A stretch of 59,775 bases of DNA from Candidatus Zixiibacteriota bacterium (lineage in GTDB: Bacteria; Zixibacteria; MSB-5A5; GN15; FEB-12), in contig JAGGTI010000024.1 in the NCBI GenBank assembly GCA_021163775.1, positions 1 to 59,775 of the forward strand, written 5' to 3'. Below, piece by piece: positions 24,761 to 35,130 of the stretch. The stretch's first letter is position 1. Every line of letters starts with the position of its first letter. The notes under the pieces are model-generated. The model searched no databases. It worked only from the letters and a program-made list of their open reading frames with translations, and had not been told where the DNA came from. The position numbers and the translations under genes are program-made.

Positions 24761-26346
24761 CTGTGGTCGTCCATTTGTTTCTCGGTCTCATCATCTGCCG
24801 TCAATGGCTCCAGTGCCACCGTTTCCACCGGCTGAAATTCATTGCTATTTTGAACCACCTGAGCCGCCTCAACATAGGTGAGCGTTTGCTTAACTGCCGG
24901 CTCGATACGATCGAGGAAAGGCATTGGATAAACCCCTATCCAGAAAACAAGCAGAACCAGCGGAATCAGCACCAATCGCTCGCGTCCGGTCAGATCAGTA
25001 AGTTTCTGATTCTCAGGATTGGTCACCTTCCCAAAGACTACCCTCTGGTACATCCACAACATATAACAAGCCGCCAGGATCACACCCGACGCCGCCACAA
25101 TCGCATACACAGGATTGAGCTTGTAGGCACCCAGCAGGATCAGGAACTCGCCCACGAAACCATTAGTGAGTGGCAATCCGATCGACGAGAGTGTAAATAT
25201 CATAAAGAACGTCGCAAAGACCGGCATGACTTTCGCCAGCCCGCCAAAATCCTCAATCATGCGAGTATGCCTTCGCTCGTAAATCATACCCACAATTAGG
25301 AATAAAGCACCAGTTGAGATGCCGTGGTTAAGCATTTGCAACACAGAGCCTTCGACTCCCTGCAAGTTGAGAGTAAACATCCCCAACATAACGAAACCCA
25401 TGTGCGAAACAGAAGAAAACGCCACAAGTGATTTGATGTCACGTTGCACCATCGAGACCAAGGCTCCGTAAATTATCGCGATTAACGCCAGAATACAAAT
25501 GTACGGAAGGTATGCTACGGTCGCATCGGGGAAAACTGGAATACAGATACGCAGGAAACCGTATGTGCCCATCTTGAGCAACACACCTGCCAGAAGCACC
25601 GAACCAACAGTAGGTGCCTGGACGTGAGCATCCGGCAACCAGGTGTGGAACGGGAACAGCGGAACTTTAATTGCAAAGGCCAGCCCAAAGGCGCCAAACA
25701 GCCAGAGTTGCTCTTGAAAACTCAACGGCGGGGCCGCAATAATCTTCATCAGGTCAAAGGTGAACTCGCCCGAAAAAGCCTGATACTGGAAATAGATGTA
25801 TAGCAAAGCGACCAGCATCAGAAGTGAACCAAACATTGTGAACAAGACAAATTTGATAGCGGCATACATCCGCCGCGGCCCGCCCCAAACGCCGATGATG
25901 AAATACATCGGGATCAGCATCACTTCCCAGAAAACGTAGAACAGGAACAAGTCAAGGGAACAGAACACCCCTATCATACCAGTAGTCAGCATCAGAAGCG
26001 ATATATAGAAACCTTTGACACCGTGCTTTATCGAACGCCACGAGGCAAGAACACACAAAATAGTCAGGACCGTAGTAAGGGCTATCAATAGAAGCGAAAT
26101 ACCATCAATCCCAAGATGATAATTGATGCCCAGTGAAGTCACCCACGGTTCATTGACCTCAAACTGCATCCCACTGGCCAGAGGGTCAAATGCGGCATAG
26201 ATCAGGATCGAAATGAGCAGGGTAATGAAAGCAATGATCAGAGACACGCCTTTGATCGTATCGTGCTGTTTATTCGGCACAAAGAGCAGTAGAATCACCC
26301 CGAGGATCGGGAAAAATGTAACTAATGTCAGAAGAACATTATCCAT
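24757..26346 (-). CDS. nuoM: NADH-quinone oxidoreductase subunit M
   Basis: A 529-residue polytopic antiporter-like proton-pumping subunit of complex I. Signature segments include YVFWEVMLIPMYFIIGVWGG (conserved Glu), VPLFPFHTWLPDAHVQAPTVGS and DIKSLVAFSSVSHMGFVMLG. A hydrophilic tail of about 50 residues follows the last helix. Its start overlaps the end of nuoL by 8 nt, and its stop overlaps the glutaredoxin gene. Confidence 0.95.
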   Translation of the reverse strand: MDNVLLTLVTFFPILGVILLLFVPNKQHDTIKGVSLIIAFITLLISILIYAAFDPLASGMQFEVNEPWVTSLGINYHLGIDGISLLLIALTTVLTILCVLASWRSIKHGVKGFYISLLMLTTGMIGVFCSLDLFLFYVFWEVMLIPMYFIIGVWGGPRRMYAAIKFVLFTMFGSLLMLVALLYIYFQYQAFSGEFTFDLMKIIAAPPLSFQEQLWLFGAFGLAFAIKVPLFPFHTWLPDAHVQAPTVGSVLLAGVLLKMGTYGFLRICIPVFPDATVAYLPYICILALIAIIYGALVSMVQRDIKSLVAFSSVSHMGFVMLGMFTLNLQGVEGSVLQMLNHGISTGALFLIVGMIYERRHTRMIEDFGGLAKVMPVFATFFMIFTLSSIGLPLTNGFVGEFLILLGAYKLNPVYAIVAASGVILAACYMLWMYQRVVFGKVTNPENQKLTDLTGRERLVLIPLVLLVFWIGVYPMPFLDRIEPAVKQTLTYVEAAQVVQNSNEFQPVETVALEPLTADDETEKQMDDHR

Positions 26347-28306
26347 GATTTATCCCAAATACTATCCAGGCGATCAAGAGTACTACCCCCACAGTAAAGA
26401 TAGTTGCATAGCTACGCAATTGCCCTGACTGGCTGTATCGCAGAGCGTCGCTGACATCCCGCCATAATTTAGCCAGGCCGTTGAGGGTACCGTCAATCAA
26501 AATGACATCAACAAATTTCCAGAGGAACAGGGAAAAATAGATCACGGGGCGGATCACCACTGCACCGTAAAACTCATCAACGTAATATTTATTCTCCAGA
26601 GTGGTTTTGATCCCTAAAAATTTCTCAGCCAGAGACGTTGATGCTTGAGTGTTCTTACGATAGAAGTAATAGGCCATCCAAATCGAAACAAGAACCAGCA
26701 CGACTGAGGCCGCCATCAACAACCATTCCATGGTAGCCGAATGTCCACCTGAAGCCAGAGCATGTTCGGCCATATCGTGGGCCGGACCACTCATTACAGG
26801 GCTAAGCCACTCTTCGAAATAGTTTGTTACGCCGAAAATGTGCGGCATACCGATAAACCCGCCGATGGCCGACAACACTGCCAGTGCCATCAAAGGTACA
26901 GTCATTGTCCGGGGTGACTCGTGTATGTGACTCTTCGTTTTGGAATCCATCCGTTCCTTACCATAGAATGTCAGATAAACCAAACGGAACATATAGAACG
27001 CAGTAAGACCGGCCGTCACAAAACCAATCAACCAGAAATACCAGGCACCGTTGGTACCCGATGAAAACGCTTTCCACAGAATTTCATCTTTGGAGAAAAA
27101 TCCAGCGAACAACGGGATACCGGTAATCGTAAGGGTAGCGACAAACATCGTGCTAAATGTGATCGGGAGATATTTCTTAAGACCGCCCATGTTACGCATG
27201 TCCTGTTCATTGGACATGGCGTGTATAACCGAACCAGCGCCAAGGAACAGGAGTGCCTTGAAGAAAGCATGAATCATCAGGTGGAAAATACCCGCAGTGA
27301 ACGCCGCTACGCCACACGCCAGGAACATATACCCCAACTGGCTTACGGTGGAATATGCGAGCACTCGTTTGATATCATTCTGAGCCAGACCGATAGTAGC
27401 GGCAAACAGCGCCGTCAACGCTCCAATGATAGCAACGACCATCAACGCATCTGGAGCCATAATGAATAGCGCGTTAGTGCGAGCCAACAGGTACACCCCT
27501 GCTGTAACCATCGTAGCGGCATGTATCAGCGCCGAAACCGGTGTTGGGCCTTCCATCGCGTCAGGAAGCCAGATATATAGCGGCAGCTGAGCAGATTTGC
27601 CGGTGGCACCGAGAAAGAGCATCAGACAGGCCGCCGTAACCAAACTACCGCCAAAAACAAACACTTCCGGAGCACGTGCCGCAACCGTCATAAAATCAAG
27701 CGATTTGACGCTCCAGAATATAATGAAGATTCCGACCAGAAACCCAAAATCACCAATCCGGTTAACGATGAAAGCTTTCTTACCTGCATCAGAAGCAGAT
27801 TTCTTTTCATACCAGAAACCGATCAACAAGTAGGAACACAACCCCACGCCCTCCCAACCTACAAAGAGGAACAGGAAGTTATCGGCCAGAACCAGAGTCA
27901 ACATGGCAAAAGTAAACAGGTTCATGTACGCAAAGTACCGTCCATACCCATTGTCGTGAGCCATGTAACCAATCGAATAAATATGAATAAGGAAACCAAC
28001 ACCGGTCACCACCAGAATCATAACCGCCGACAGCGGATCCAGGAGATAACCAATGCTCACGTGGAATTGATCAGGCGACTGACCTACCGATATCCAGGTG
28101 AATAGTGTCTGAGTAATTTGTCGTGCCTCAGGTGCCAGGGCTTTCAATTCAAAGAACAATGAACAAGAGAGCAGGAGAGAAAGACCAACCGAACCACAGC
28201 CGATCAAAGTGATCAACGGCTTTGGCAACCGACCGATCAGCAGACCGTTAATCAGAAATCCGATCAACGGAAACAGCGGCACCAGGAACAAGTATTCCGC
28301 CATCAA
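26339..28306 (-). CDS. nuoL: NADH-quinone oxidoreductase subunit L
   Basis: A 655-residue protein, the largest antiporter-like subunit, with the long C-terminal lateral helix typical of NuoL. Conserved segments: FLFVGWEGVGLCSYLLIGFW, LPLYIWLPDAMEGPTPVSALIHAATMV and DIKRVLAYSTVSQLGYMFLA. It is expected at the distal end of the membrane arm, pumping protons. It lies 8 nt after nuoK. Confidence 0.96.
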   Translation of the reverse strand: MMAEYLFLVPLFPLIGFLINGLLIGRLPKPLITLIGCGSVGLSLLLSCSLFFELKALAPEARQITQTLFTWISVGQSPDQFHVSIGYLLDPLSAVMILVVTGVGFLIHIYSIGYMAHDNGYGRYFAYMNLFTFAMLTLVLADNFLFLFVGWEGVGLCSYLLIGFWYEKKSASDAGKKAFIVNRIGDFGFLVGIFIIFWSVKSLDFMTVAARAPEVFVFGGSLVTAACLMLFLGATGKSAQLPLYIWLPDAMEGPTPVSALIHAATMVTAGVYLLARTNALFIMAPDALMVVAIIGALTALFAATIGLAQNDIKRVLAYSTVSQLGYMFLACGVAAFTAGIFHLMIHAFFKALLFLGAGSVIHAMSNEQDMRNMGGLKKYLPITFSTMFVATLTITGIPLFAGFFSKDEILWKAFSSGTNGAWYFWLIGFVTAGLTAFYMFRLVYLTFYGKERMDSKTKSHIHESPRTMTVPLMALAVLSAIGGFIGMPHIFGVTNYFEEWLSPVMSGPAHDMAEHALASGGHSATMEWLLMAASVVLVLVSIWMAYYFYRKNTQASTSLAEKFLGIKTTLENKYYVDEFYGAVVIRPVIYFSLFLWKFVDVILIDGTLNGLAKLWRDVSDALRYSQSGQLRSYATIFTVGVVLLIAWIVFGINHG

Positions 28307-28314
28307 CTACCTTC

Positions 28315-28617
28315 CTACCACTTCATCAGACTGAAACGATCAACGTTGACCGTTTCTCGGTTTCGATACACCATTACAATCATGGCCAGACCTACCGCCG
28401 CTTCGGCCGCGGCAATTGTCAGCACCAGGAACACTATCACATGGCCATCAACTAAATTGAGAGCCTTCGAAAACGCGATCAGAACCATATTCGCCGCATT
28501 GAGCATAATCTCAATCGACATAAAGAGCACAATCATATTGCGTGTTATCAGGACACCAACGGTGCCAATGCCGAAAAGAATAATGGCCAGGATCAAATAT
28601 GCCGATGTCGGTACCAT
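28315..28617 (-). CDS. nuoK: NADH-quinone oxidoreductase subunit K
   Basis: A 100-residue protein with three membrane helices. The buried glutamates are visible in MSIEIMLNAANMVLIAFS and AAAEAAVGLAMIV. I chose the ATG at 28617 because it gives the usual 100-residue length and follows nuoJ directly; the longer frame upstream lies inside nuoJ. Confidence 0.93.
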   Translation of the reverse strand: MVPTSAYLILAIILFGIGTVGVLITRNMIVLFMSIEIMLNAANMVLIAFSKALNLVDGHVIVFLVLTIAAAEAAVGLAMIVMVYRNRETVNVDRFSLMKW

Positions 28618-28621
28618 ATTT

Positions 28622-29200
28622 TTATTCCACCACCCTCTCTGATCGGTCATCATCCGCATCATCGGTTGCGGAAGAATAAGAATCTCTCTCACGTTTGGCG
28701 AGCACCACAGCACCGACCAACGCCACCAAAAGCAATATCCCCGTCAACTCAAAAGGATACAAATAATTGGTAAACATCACCTGCGCCACCTGACGAACTG
28801 ACCCAAAACCATCGGCCACCTGGTCAGCGACCTGCGTCGCCACCGAGTCAAGCGATGCCGCCTTGACTATAAACACCAACTCCAGAGTTAGCAGAACAGA
28901 AAACACGTACTTAGTAAACTGGCTGACTGCCGGGGTATCCTGTTCTGAGGCTTCTTCGCCACGAAGATTGAGCAACATAATGACGAACAGGAACAGTACC
29001 ATAATAGCACCGGCATAGACCACAATCAGAATAACTCCGAGAAATAGCGCACCGAGTTGTACGTAGCAAACCGCCTGAGCTATCAAGGAGAGGATCATAT
29101 ACAACACCGAAGCTACCGGATTGCGCTGGGCAATCATCATAGTAGCGCCGAAAACAGCTATCACCGCAGAGATGCCGAATATGATCAACTCAAAATTCAT
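28622..29200 (-). CDS. nuoJ: NADH-quinone oxidoreductase subunit J
   Basis: A 192-residue membrane protein with about five helices, including the conserved LGVILIVVYAGAIMVLFLFVIM segment with its pi-bulge tyrosine. The charged tail after the last helix is unconserved. Its ATG overlaps the nuoI stop by one base. It forms the coupling region of the membrane arm with NuoH, NuoA and NuoK. Confidence 0.94.
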   Translation of the reverse strand: MNFELIIFGISAVIAVFGATMMIAQRNPVASVLYMILSLIAQAVCYVQLGALFLGVILIVVYAGAIMVLFLFVIMLLNLRGEEASEQDTPAVSQFTKYVFSVLLTLELVFIVKAASLDSVATQVADQVADGFGSVRQVAQVMFTNYLYPFELTGILLLVALVGAVVLAKRERDSYSSATDDADDDRSERVVE

Positions 29201-29703
29201 CAGTCTGGCTCGACCTCATCATGAATCCGTCGGGTTTTACGGATTGTCCGTTTGTATTGACTCTCGCTTCTCGGATGCGATACCAACAACTGCTCCTTGT
29301 TGTAAATAAAACCTTCGCGGTTGTCGGTTGCAAACTCATATACACGTCCAAGGAAAATCGCTTCCTCGGGACAAGCTTCCTCACAGAAACCACAATAGAT
29401 ACAACGCAAAAGGTTAATTTCGTAAACTCGCGCCATTCGTTCGCCACGCTCGTTCTCAGTCGGCTCCATGTAAATAGCATCCGCAGGACAGGCCGCGGCG
29501 CACAAACCACAACAGACACACCGCTCGGATCCGTCAGCGTACCGCTCCAGATAGTGCAACCCCTTGTAGCGGGGTGTCATCTCCTCACGCACCTTGGGGT
29601 AATCAAGAGTTACCGGACGCTTGAACATATTCCCCAGAGTAACCATGAAACCCTGCGGTAGCATCACGAAAGTATTGAATATTGTCCGAAACACTTCTTT
29701 CAT
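29200..29703 (-). CDS. nuoI: NADH-quinone oxidoreductase subunit I
   Basis: A 167-residue protein holding two 4Fe-4S clusters (N6a and N6b), with both ferredoxin motifs complete: CVCCGLCAAACP and CIYCGFCEEACP. It passes electrons from NuoG to NuoB in the hydrophilic arm. An N-terminal amphipathic stretch probably lies on the membrane. It follows nuoH by 34 nt. Confidence 0.95.
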   Translation of the reverse strand: MKEVFRTIFNTFVMLPQGFMVTLGNMFKRPVTLDYPKVREEMTPRYKGLHYLERYADGSERCVCCGLCAAACPADAIYMEPTENERGERMARVYEINLLRCIYCGFCEEACPEEAIFLGRVYEFATDNREGFIYNKEQLLVSHPRSESQYKRTIRKTRRIHDEVEPD

Positions 29704-29737
29704 TGTTCGAGGCGCACCAAAGTTATATCAGTCTCTC

Positions 29738-30721
29738 TCACCATAACACAATCAGGCCAGTCAACATCGTATTCAATATTGCCAGGGGGAACAACACCTT
29801 CCAACCGAAATTCATCAACTGGTCATAACGGAAACGCGGCAGTGTTGCTCTCAGCCATATATATAGAAATAAAAACAAGAATACCTTAATAGCCATCCAC
29901 AATACCGGTGGCAGGAATGGCCCCTGCCAACCACCCAGGAACAACGTCGATCCAACACAACCAACCGCAATCATATGCGCATACTCACCGACAAAGAATG
30001 TCGAGAAGCGCATCGACGAGTATTCGGTGTGAAAACCCGCTACCAGTTCTGACTCAGCTTCCGGCAGATCAAACGGTGCACGGCAAGTTTCAGCTATGGC
30101 ACAGGTCAAGAACAAGACGAACCCTAAGGGTTGTCTGAAAATATACCAGTCCCAAATTGTTGCCTGTTGGCTGACAATCTCAGACATCGAAAGCGTGTTG
30201 CCAAGAATGATCACACCGACAATAGACAGGCCATAAGCCAACTCGTAAGAAATTGTCTGTGCCGATCCTCGCAGGCCGCCAAGCAGAGAATACTTTGATC
30301 CAGATGACCAACCAGCCAGAATCGTCCCATAGACCCCCAGCGAACCTACAGCTAAGACCCAGAGCACACCGATATTGAGATCGGAGATTATTCCGCTCAC
30401 TTCGTAGCCAAACATAGTCACATCGCTGGAGAACGGCACCACCGCAAAAACCATAAACGCCGGTACGAATCCGATTATCGGTGCCAATGTAAAAGCGAAG
30501 CGCTCCGCCCTATCTGGAACGAAATCTTCTTTGAAGATCAGTTTGATAGCATCGGCTATCGGCTGTAATAAGCCATACGGCCCGGCGTACAAAGGTCCGA
30601 TTCGTTGCTGCATAAACGCAACTACTTTGCGTTCCAGGTAAGTCGAATAAGCACACCCGGTCAGTAAGACCACGATGATCACGATGATTTTCAACGAGGA
30701 TATGATGGCATATTCGAGCAT
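29738..30721 (-). CDS. nuoH: NADH-quinone oxidoreductase subunit H
   Basis: A 327-residue protein with about eight membrane helices; it forms the quinone chamber at the base of the hydrophilic arm. The diagnostic loop EAESELVAGFHTEYSSMRF and the early GPLYAGPYGLLQPIADAIKL are present. I chose the ATG at 30721, just after the nuoG stop; a TTG at 30760 would add 13 residues inside nuoG. Confidence 0.94.
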   Translation of the reverse strand: MLEYAIISSLKIIVIIVVLLTGCAYSTYLERKVVAFMQQRIGPLYAGPYGLLQPIADAIKLIFKEDFVPDRAERFAFTLAPIIGFVPAFMVFAVVPFSSDVTMFGYEVSGIISDLNIGVLWVLAVGSLGVYGTILAGWSSGSKYSLLGGLRGSAQTISYELAYGLSIVGVIILGNTLSMSEIVSQQATIWDWYIFRQPLGFVLFLTCAIAETCRAPFDLPEAESELVAGFHTEYSSMRFSTFFVGEYAHMIAVGCVGSTLFLGGWQGPFLPPVLWMAIKVFLFLFLYIWLRATLPRFRYDQLMNFGWKVLFPLAILNTMLTGLIVLW

Positions 30722-30725
30722 TGGC

Positions 30726-33293
30726 TTAATCCACAACCTTGCTAATACGAACCCGATCAACTCGTGACTTACGCATAATCAGCGAATTGACCTGCTTACC
30801 TGAGAAATTCATCGGTACAAAAACAACATCATTATTGATATGATGCGATATCCGAACCGGGACTACTATTTTGCCCACAGGAGACTCCACACGTACCGAA
30901 TCGCCATCATCTATACCCAGGCGTTTTGCCAGCGTGGGTGATATTTCCACATACGGTTCGGCTTGGAAGTTTGTGAGTGAATTTGATTTCTCAGTCAGAT
31001 ACCCTGAATGGTGAGAATCATCGCCAACAAACAAAACCAGAGGATACTCTTCATCTACTTCATCAGCAACGTGCTTGACTTCAAGGAACTCATCAGGCCA
31101 TGGCAGAGTTGAATCAACCGCCAGTACCTTTGTGATAGTCTCATCGCGCGTCTGGTCGTTCTCAAAGAGAGGCTGTTCGAGTTGCTGTGCGATCAAAGCG
31201 GCAATTTCATAACCGGGGCGGGCATCGTAATCTGTCTTCAATGCCTGATGAGTCTTCTGCACCCGGCCTTCAAGGTTGACATACTCGCCACTATACTCAG
31301 CCCAACTGGCCAAAGGTAGAACAACATCTGCCAAGGCTGTAGTTTCGGTTTCGAAAAGATCGGCCACCATCAGAAAGTCAAGCCCTTCGAGAGCGTCAGT
31401 GGCAAATTCTCGGTCAGGATATAACATGATCGGATTGGCACCAACAATCATGTAGCCATCAATCTCATCTTTTTTCATGTTGGCCATCATGCGATCGGTA
31501 GTCTGCGGCTCAGACTCCGGCCATCCACCCCACAGTTTAGAGAGCATATCCTTAGTCGCCAGAACTGGAGCCGGCAACAAACCAAGTTGCACCGCTCCAC
31601 AAGAGTTGGCGTGACGCGGCAGGATATTCATCTGACATCGTCCACTTAGACCAAATAGCCGGTGCAAATTGCAAAGTGCGGCGGCAATAGCCTCGCGATT
31701 TATTGAGCGACCAACAATCTCACCGGCAAAGAAAGTTATCTGTCGGCCATCAGCCAATGCCCGCGCGATCGCCCTGATATCTTCAAGGTTAACTTCGCAC
31801 AGTTCGGCCGATTCAGCGGCTGTTGATGGACTGATACACTCAGCCAGATTACCTGCCAGAGAAGAATCAATAAGGCCATCTTCAATTGCCACCAGGCAGA
31901 TACTATTGATCAGTATTTCCTCGGTGCCAGCTTGATAGACAAGTTCTTTCTTAGCTACATCCGAAGACTTAGTCCGATACGGATTCATGGCATAAACCGA
32001 TACCGCACCGAAGTTGACCGCCTTGCGAATCCGCAAGTACTCATTGGGGTGCTCTTTGACCAGGTCACTACCAAGCGTAACGATCACGTCCGACTGATTA
32101 ATACCAACGATACTGAACGGCTGACTACAGAGTACATCGTAGGCACCCCCACTCGTCTGCGGCAACATGCGGTAGTCAGTACGAAAATCAATATTGTTGG
32201 AGCCAACGACTTTGCGGAGGAGTTTGGAGAAACTGAATAACGTGGCATTGTCCTGCGATGACGCCACCAGTCCGCCAATACACACTCGCCCCTTCTTCTC
32301 GGTGATTTCGGTCAGTCGTTTGCCAATTAGTTTGAGCGCCTCTTCCCAAGTTGCCTCAACCTGTTTGCCATCTTTTTTGATAAGGGGCATCTTTAGTCGA
32401 TCGGGTGACATCGCCACCTGGTAACCAAAACGAGTCGTATCGCTGAGCCAACCGTCATCAATATCATCGTTTACCCGCGATGTGGCCCTGTAGATTTTAT
32501 TCTGCTGTTGATTCGTATATAACAGAATGTTACTGCCTGAACTGTAGAACGGACAGATCGAAGAAGTAGTATCCGTAAGCCAGACACGTATCTTATAACG
32601 CCAGTCAAGATGAGTCAACGCTCCGACCGGGCAGACTTCGGTTAAATTCCCTGAGAATGGGTTATCTAATCTGCGACCGGGAGCCACATTGATCTCGGTA
32701 TGGTTGCCTCGCTCGAAGACACCAAGATCGAATTCACCAAAAGCCTCTTTGTTGGCGCGAATACAGCGGTAACATCGAATGCACCTATTCCGATTGAGTA
32801 CGATCTCCGGCCCAACGACAACATCATCAAACGTGGTATCGTTTTCGGTAGCGCCAAAACGATGCTTACCAAAGTCAAACTCAGAATTGTCGACCCCGTA
32901 AGCAAAAGCCAGATCTTGTAATGTGCATTCTCCACCTTTATCACAAGTCGGACAATCCAGAGGATGATTCATCAGGGTAAATTGGATCACCGCCGCTCGG
33001 CCCTTACGAACCAAATCGGAATCGGTGTAAACCACCATGCCGTCCATTGCCTCGGTAGCACACGAGATCGCCAGCTTGGGCCATTTTTCGATCTCGACAT
33101 AACACATTCTGCAAGAACCAGCAATCGTCAGTTTCGGATGCCAACATAAGGTCGGGATATCAATGCCCACAGACTGAGCCGCCAGGAGAATCGTCGTACC
33201 CTTAGGCACGGTCACCTCACGACCATCAAGCGTGAAAGTCACGGTTGGCGTCTTTTCAACAACCACAGTGTTCTTGTCAGTCTTCTCGGCCAT
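30726..33293 (-). CDS. nuoG: NADH-quinone oxidoreductase subunit G
   Basis: An 855-residue Fe-S subunit. The N-terminal 2Fe-2S ferredoxin has CWHP, SCRMCY and SCAT. The next cluster site is HPLDCPTCDKGGEC, and the third is CIRCYRC with the distant CPVGAL. A molybdopterin-oxidoreductase-like domain follows without cofactor. The extra N7 cluster site found in some bacteria is degenerate here: the first Cys remains in ICPFYSSGSN, but the other positions are Tyr, Ser and, later, Ser (LSDTTRFGY). The core electron path is intact. Start and stop overlap its neighbours. Confidence 0.95.
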   Translation of the reverse strand: MAEKTDKNTVVVEKTPTVTFTLDGREVTVPKGTTILLAAQSVGIDIPTLCWHPKLTIAGSCRMCYVEIEKWPKLAISCATEAMDGMVVYTDSDLVRKGRAAVIQFTLMNHPLDCPTCDKGGECTLQDLAFAYGVDNSEFDFGKHRFGATENDTTFDDVVVGPEIVLNRNRCIRCYRCIRANKEAFGEFDLGVFERGNHTEINVAPGRRLDNPFSGNLTEVCPVGALTHLDWRYKIRVWLTDTTSSICPFYSSGSNILLYTNQQQNKIYRATSRVNDDIDDGWLSDTTRFGYQVAMSPDRLKMPLIKKDGKQVEATWEEALKLIGKRLTEITEKKGRVCIGGLVASSQDNATLFSFSKLLRKVVGSNNIDFRTDYRMLPQTSGGAYDVLCSQPFSIVGINQSDVIVTLGSDLVKEHPNEYLRIRKAVNFGAVSVYAMNPYRTKSSDVAKKELVYQAGTEEILINSICLVAIEDGLIDSSLAGNLAECISPSTAAESAELCEVNLEDIRAIARALADGRQITFFAGEIVGRSINREAIAAALCNLHRLFGLSGRCQMNILPRHANSCGAVQLGLLPAPVLATKDMLSKLWGGWPESEPQTTDRMMANMKKDEIDGYMIVGANPIMLYPDREFATDALEGLDFLMVADLFETETTALADVVLPLASWAEYSGEYVNLEGRVQKTHQALKTDYDARPGYEIAALIAQQLEQPLFENDQTRDETITKVLAVDSTLPWPDEFLEVKHVADEVDEEYPLVLFVGDDSHHSGYLTEKSNSLTNFQAEPYVEISPTLAKRLGIDDGDSVRVESPVGKIVVPVRISHHINNDVVFVPMNFSGKQVNSLIMRKSRVDRVRISKVVD

Positions 33294-34639
33294 CAGTTCC
33301 CCGGCGCCAGTTCACACTTAGTTTCCACCAGGCACTTGCCATGGTCAATATGATACTGCCATTCGTCACGCCATTGTGCAATAGCCGATTTAATCGGCAT
33401 CACAGCGGCGTCACCCAGCGGACAGACCGTACGACCCATAATGTTATCACAGATAGATTCTATCTTCTCAATATCGCCCGGTTTACCGCCACCTTGCTCA
33501 ATTCGATTTATCAGTAATTCAAGCCAGGCGGTTCCTTCCCGACAAGGCGTACACTTACCGCACGATTCGTGGCGATAGAAACGTATTAACTTAGTAATAA
33601 TCCAGACAATGCAGGTCTCTTCGTGAAAAACAATCACCGCTCCAGAGCCGAGCATCGTGCCAGCCGAAGCCAACGATTCATAATCAAGCGAGACATCAAT
33701 CTGATCCGGTTTTAAGAACGGCGTTGACGATCCACCAGGGATTACCCCTTTAAGCTTTTTGTCGCCAATTATACCACCACCATATTTAGGTGAGTAGATC
33801 AGATCCTTCAGGTTGTGCCCCAAAAGAAGCTCGTAGTTGCCCGGTTGACGGACATGACCACTCAGGCTGAATATCTTTGACCCGGTCGATTTCTCAGTCC
33901 CGAGCGTCTTGTACCAGTCGCCACCGCGATTGATAATATGCGGCACCGAAGCCAAAGTCTCGACATTGTTAACGATTGTTGGACAGCCATACAGTCCGGC
34001 CACCGCCGGGAACGGCGGTTTCATACGGGCGTTACCCCGACGACCTTCTATAGAGTTCGTCTGAGCGGTCTCTTCGCCACATACATAAGCGCCACCGCCG
34101 GTGTGGACGATCATATCGAGGTCGTAACCACCACCGTGAATATTCTTACCGAGCTGACCCTTCTTATAAGCTTCAGCCATCGCCGCACGCATAACATCGG
34201 CCGCATAGCCAAATTCACCGCGAATATAGATAAACATCAGGTGACAATCAATGGCGTACGAGGCTATTGCCATCCCCTCAATAACAGCGTGTGGATCCCG
34301 CTCCAACAGAACACGGTCTTTGCAGGTACCCGGTTCCGATTCATCAGCATTGCAAATCAGGTATTTCGGTTTCGTAGATCCTTTAGGAACAAAACCCCAT
34401 TTCACCCCAGCCGGGAAACCGGCACCACCACGGCCACGAAGTCCGGCATTCTTGACTTCGCCAACAACCTGCTCTGGTGTCATCTCGGTCAGAGTTTTGC
34501 GCCAGGCCTGATAGCCTCCGTGAGCCTCATAGGTGTCGATCTTTGTCTGCTCGGGATCTTCTACAAAGCGGAACAAGGGCAAGCTGTCCGACTTGGCCGC
34601 TTCCTGTGCATTGGTTCTCACCGGGGAATAAAAGCTCAT
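33293..34639 (-). CDS. nuoF: NADH-quinone oxidoreductase subunit F
   Basis: A 448-residue NADH-oxidising subunit. The FMN/NADH site is seen in GLRGRGGAGFPAGVKWGF and GGGAYVCGEETA, and the N3 cluster ligands in ESCGKCTPCREGT with the later Cys of TVCPLGDA. It accepts hydride from NADH. It overlaps nuoE by 4 nt and nuoG by 1 nt, indicating translational coupling. Confidence 0.96.
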   Translation of the reverse strand: MSFYSPVRTNAQEAAKSDSLPLFRFVEDPEQTKIDTYEAHGGYQAWRKTLTEMTPEQVVGEVKNAGLRGRGGAGFPAGVKWGFVPKGSTKPKYLICNADESEPGTCKDRVLLERDPHAVIEGMAIASYAIDCHLMFIYIRGEFGYAADVMRAAMAEAYKKGQLGKNIHGGGYDLDMIVHTGGGAYVCGEETAQTNSIEGRRGNARMKPPFPAVAGLYGCPTIVNNVETLASVPHIINRGGDWYKTLGTEKSTGSKIFSLSGHVRQPGNYELLLGHNLKDLIYSPKYGGGIIGDKKLKGVIPGGSSTPFLKPDQIDVSLDYESLASAGTMLGSGAVIVFHEETCIVWIITKLIRFYRHESCGKCTPCREGTAWLELLINRIEQGGGKPGDIEKIESICDNIMGRTVCPLGDAAVMPIKSAIAQWRDEWQYHIDHGKCLVETKCELAPGN

Positions 34640-35130
34640 AAAGTCCCCCCGGATTGAGCCTCGGCGGTCAGTTTCTCGATGATCCGATCAACTTCAGCGC
34701 GGCTCAGGTTTTCGTAGTAATCATGATTGATTTGCATCATTGGTGCCGTCGCACATGAACCGAGACACTCAACCCGTACCAGAGTAAACAGGTTGTCCGA
34801 TGTTGTCTCGCCAACTTCAATATCAAGTTTATCCTGCAAATAGCTCAGCAGACCTTCAGCCCCAAGCAAAGCGCAGGATATATTGTGGCATACCTGAATC
34901 AGATACTTACCCACCGGCTCCTTGGGAAACATAGTGTAGAAACTGGCCGCTTCGGCCACTTCAACAGCCGGAATATCAAGAATACCGGCGATTTCACCAT
35001 AAAGATCAGGGTTCAAATGCCCCACCTGTCGGTAGGCAATTGTAATCGCCGGCAGAATCGCCGACTTGGCCTGTGGATACAAGGCGGCAGCATCTTTGAT
35101 GCGAGTCACTGACTCGGGCGTCAAGATCAT
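34636..35130 (-). CDS. nuoE: NADH-quinone oxidoreductase subunit E
   Basis: A 164-residue thioredoxin-fold 2Fe-2S protein (cluster N1a). The four ligands are visible as CHNISC and ECLGSC, spaced by about 35 residues. It pairs with NuoF in the NADH module. It overlaps nuoD by 4 nt. Confidence 0.95.
   Translation of the reverse strand: MILTPESVTRIKDAAALYPQAKSAILPAITIAYRQVGHLNPDLYGEIAGILDIPAVEVAEAASFYTMFPKEPVGKYLIQVCHNISCALLGAEGLLSYLQDKLDIEVGETTSDNLFTLVRVECLGSCATAPMMQINHDYYENLSRAEVDRIIEKLTAEAQSGGTL

Noticed and set aside
33938-34657. 239-codon plus-strand frame over nuoF
   Set aside because: Antisense shadow of nuoF, whose motifs and operon context are unambiguous.
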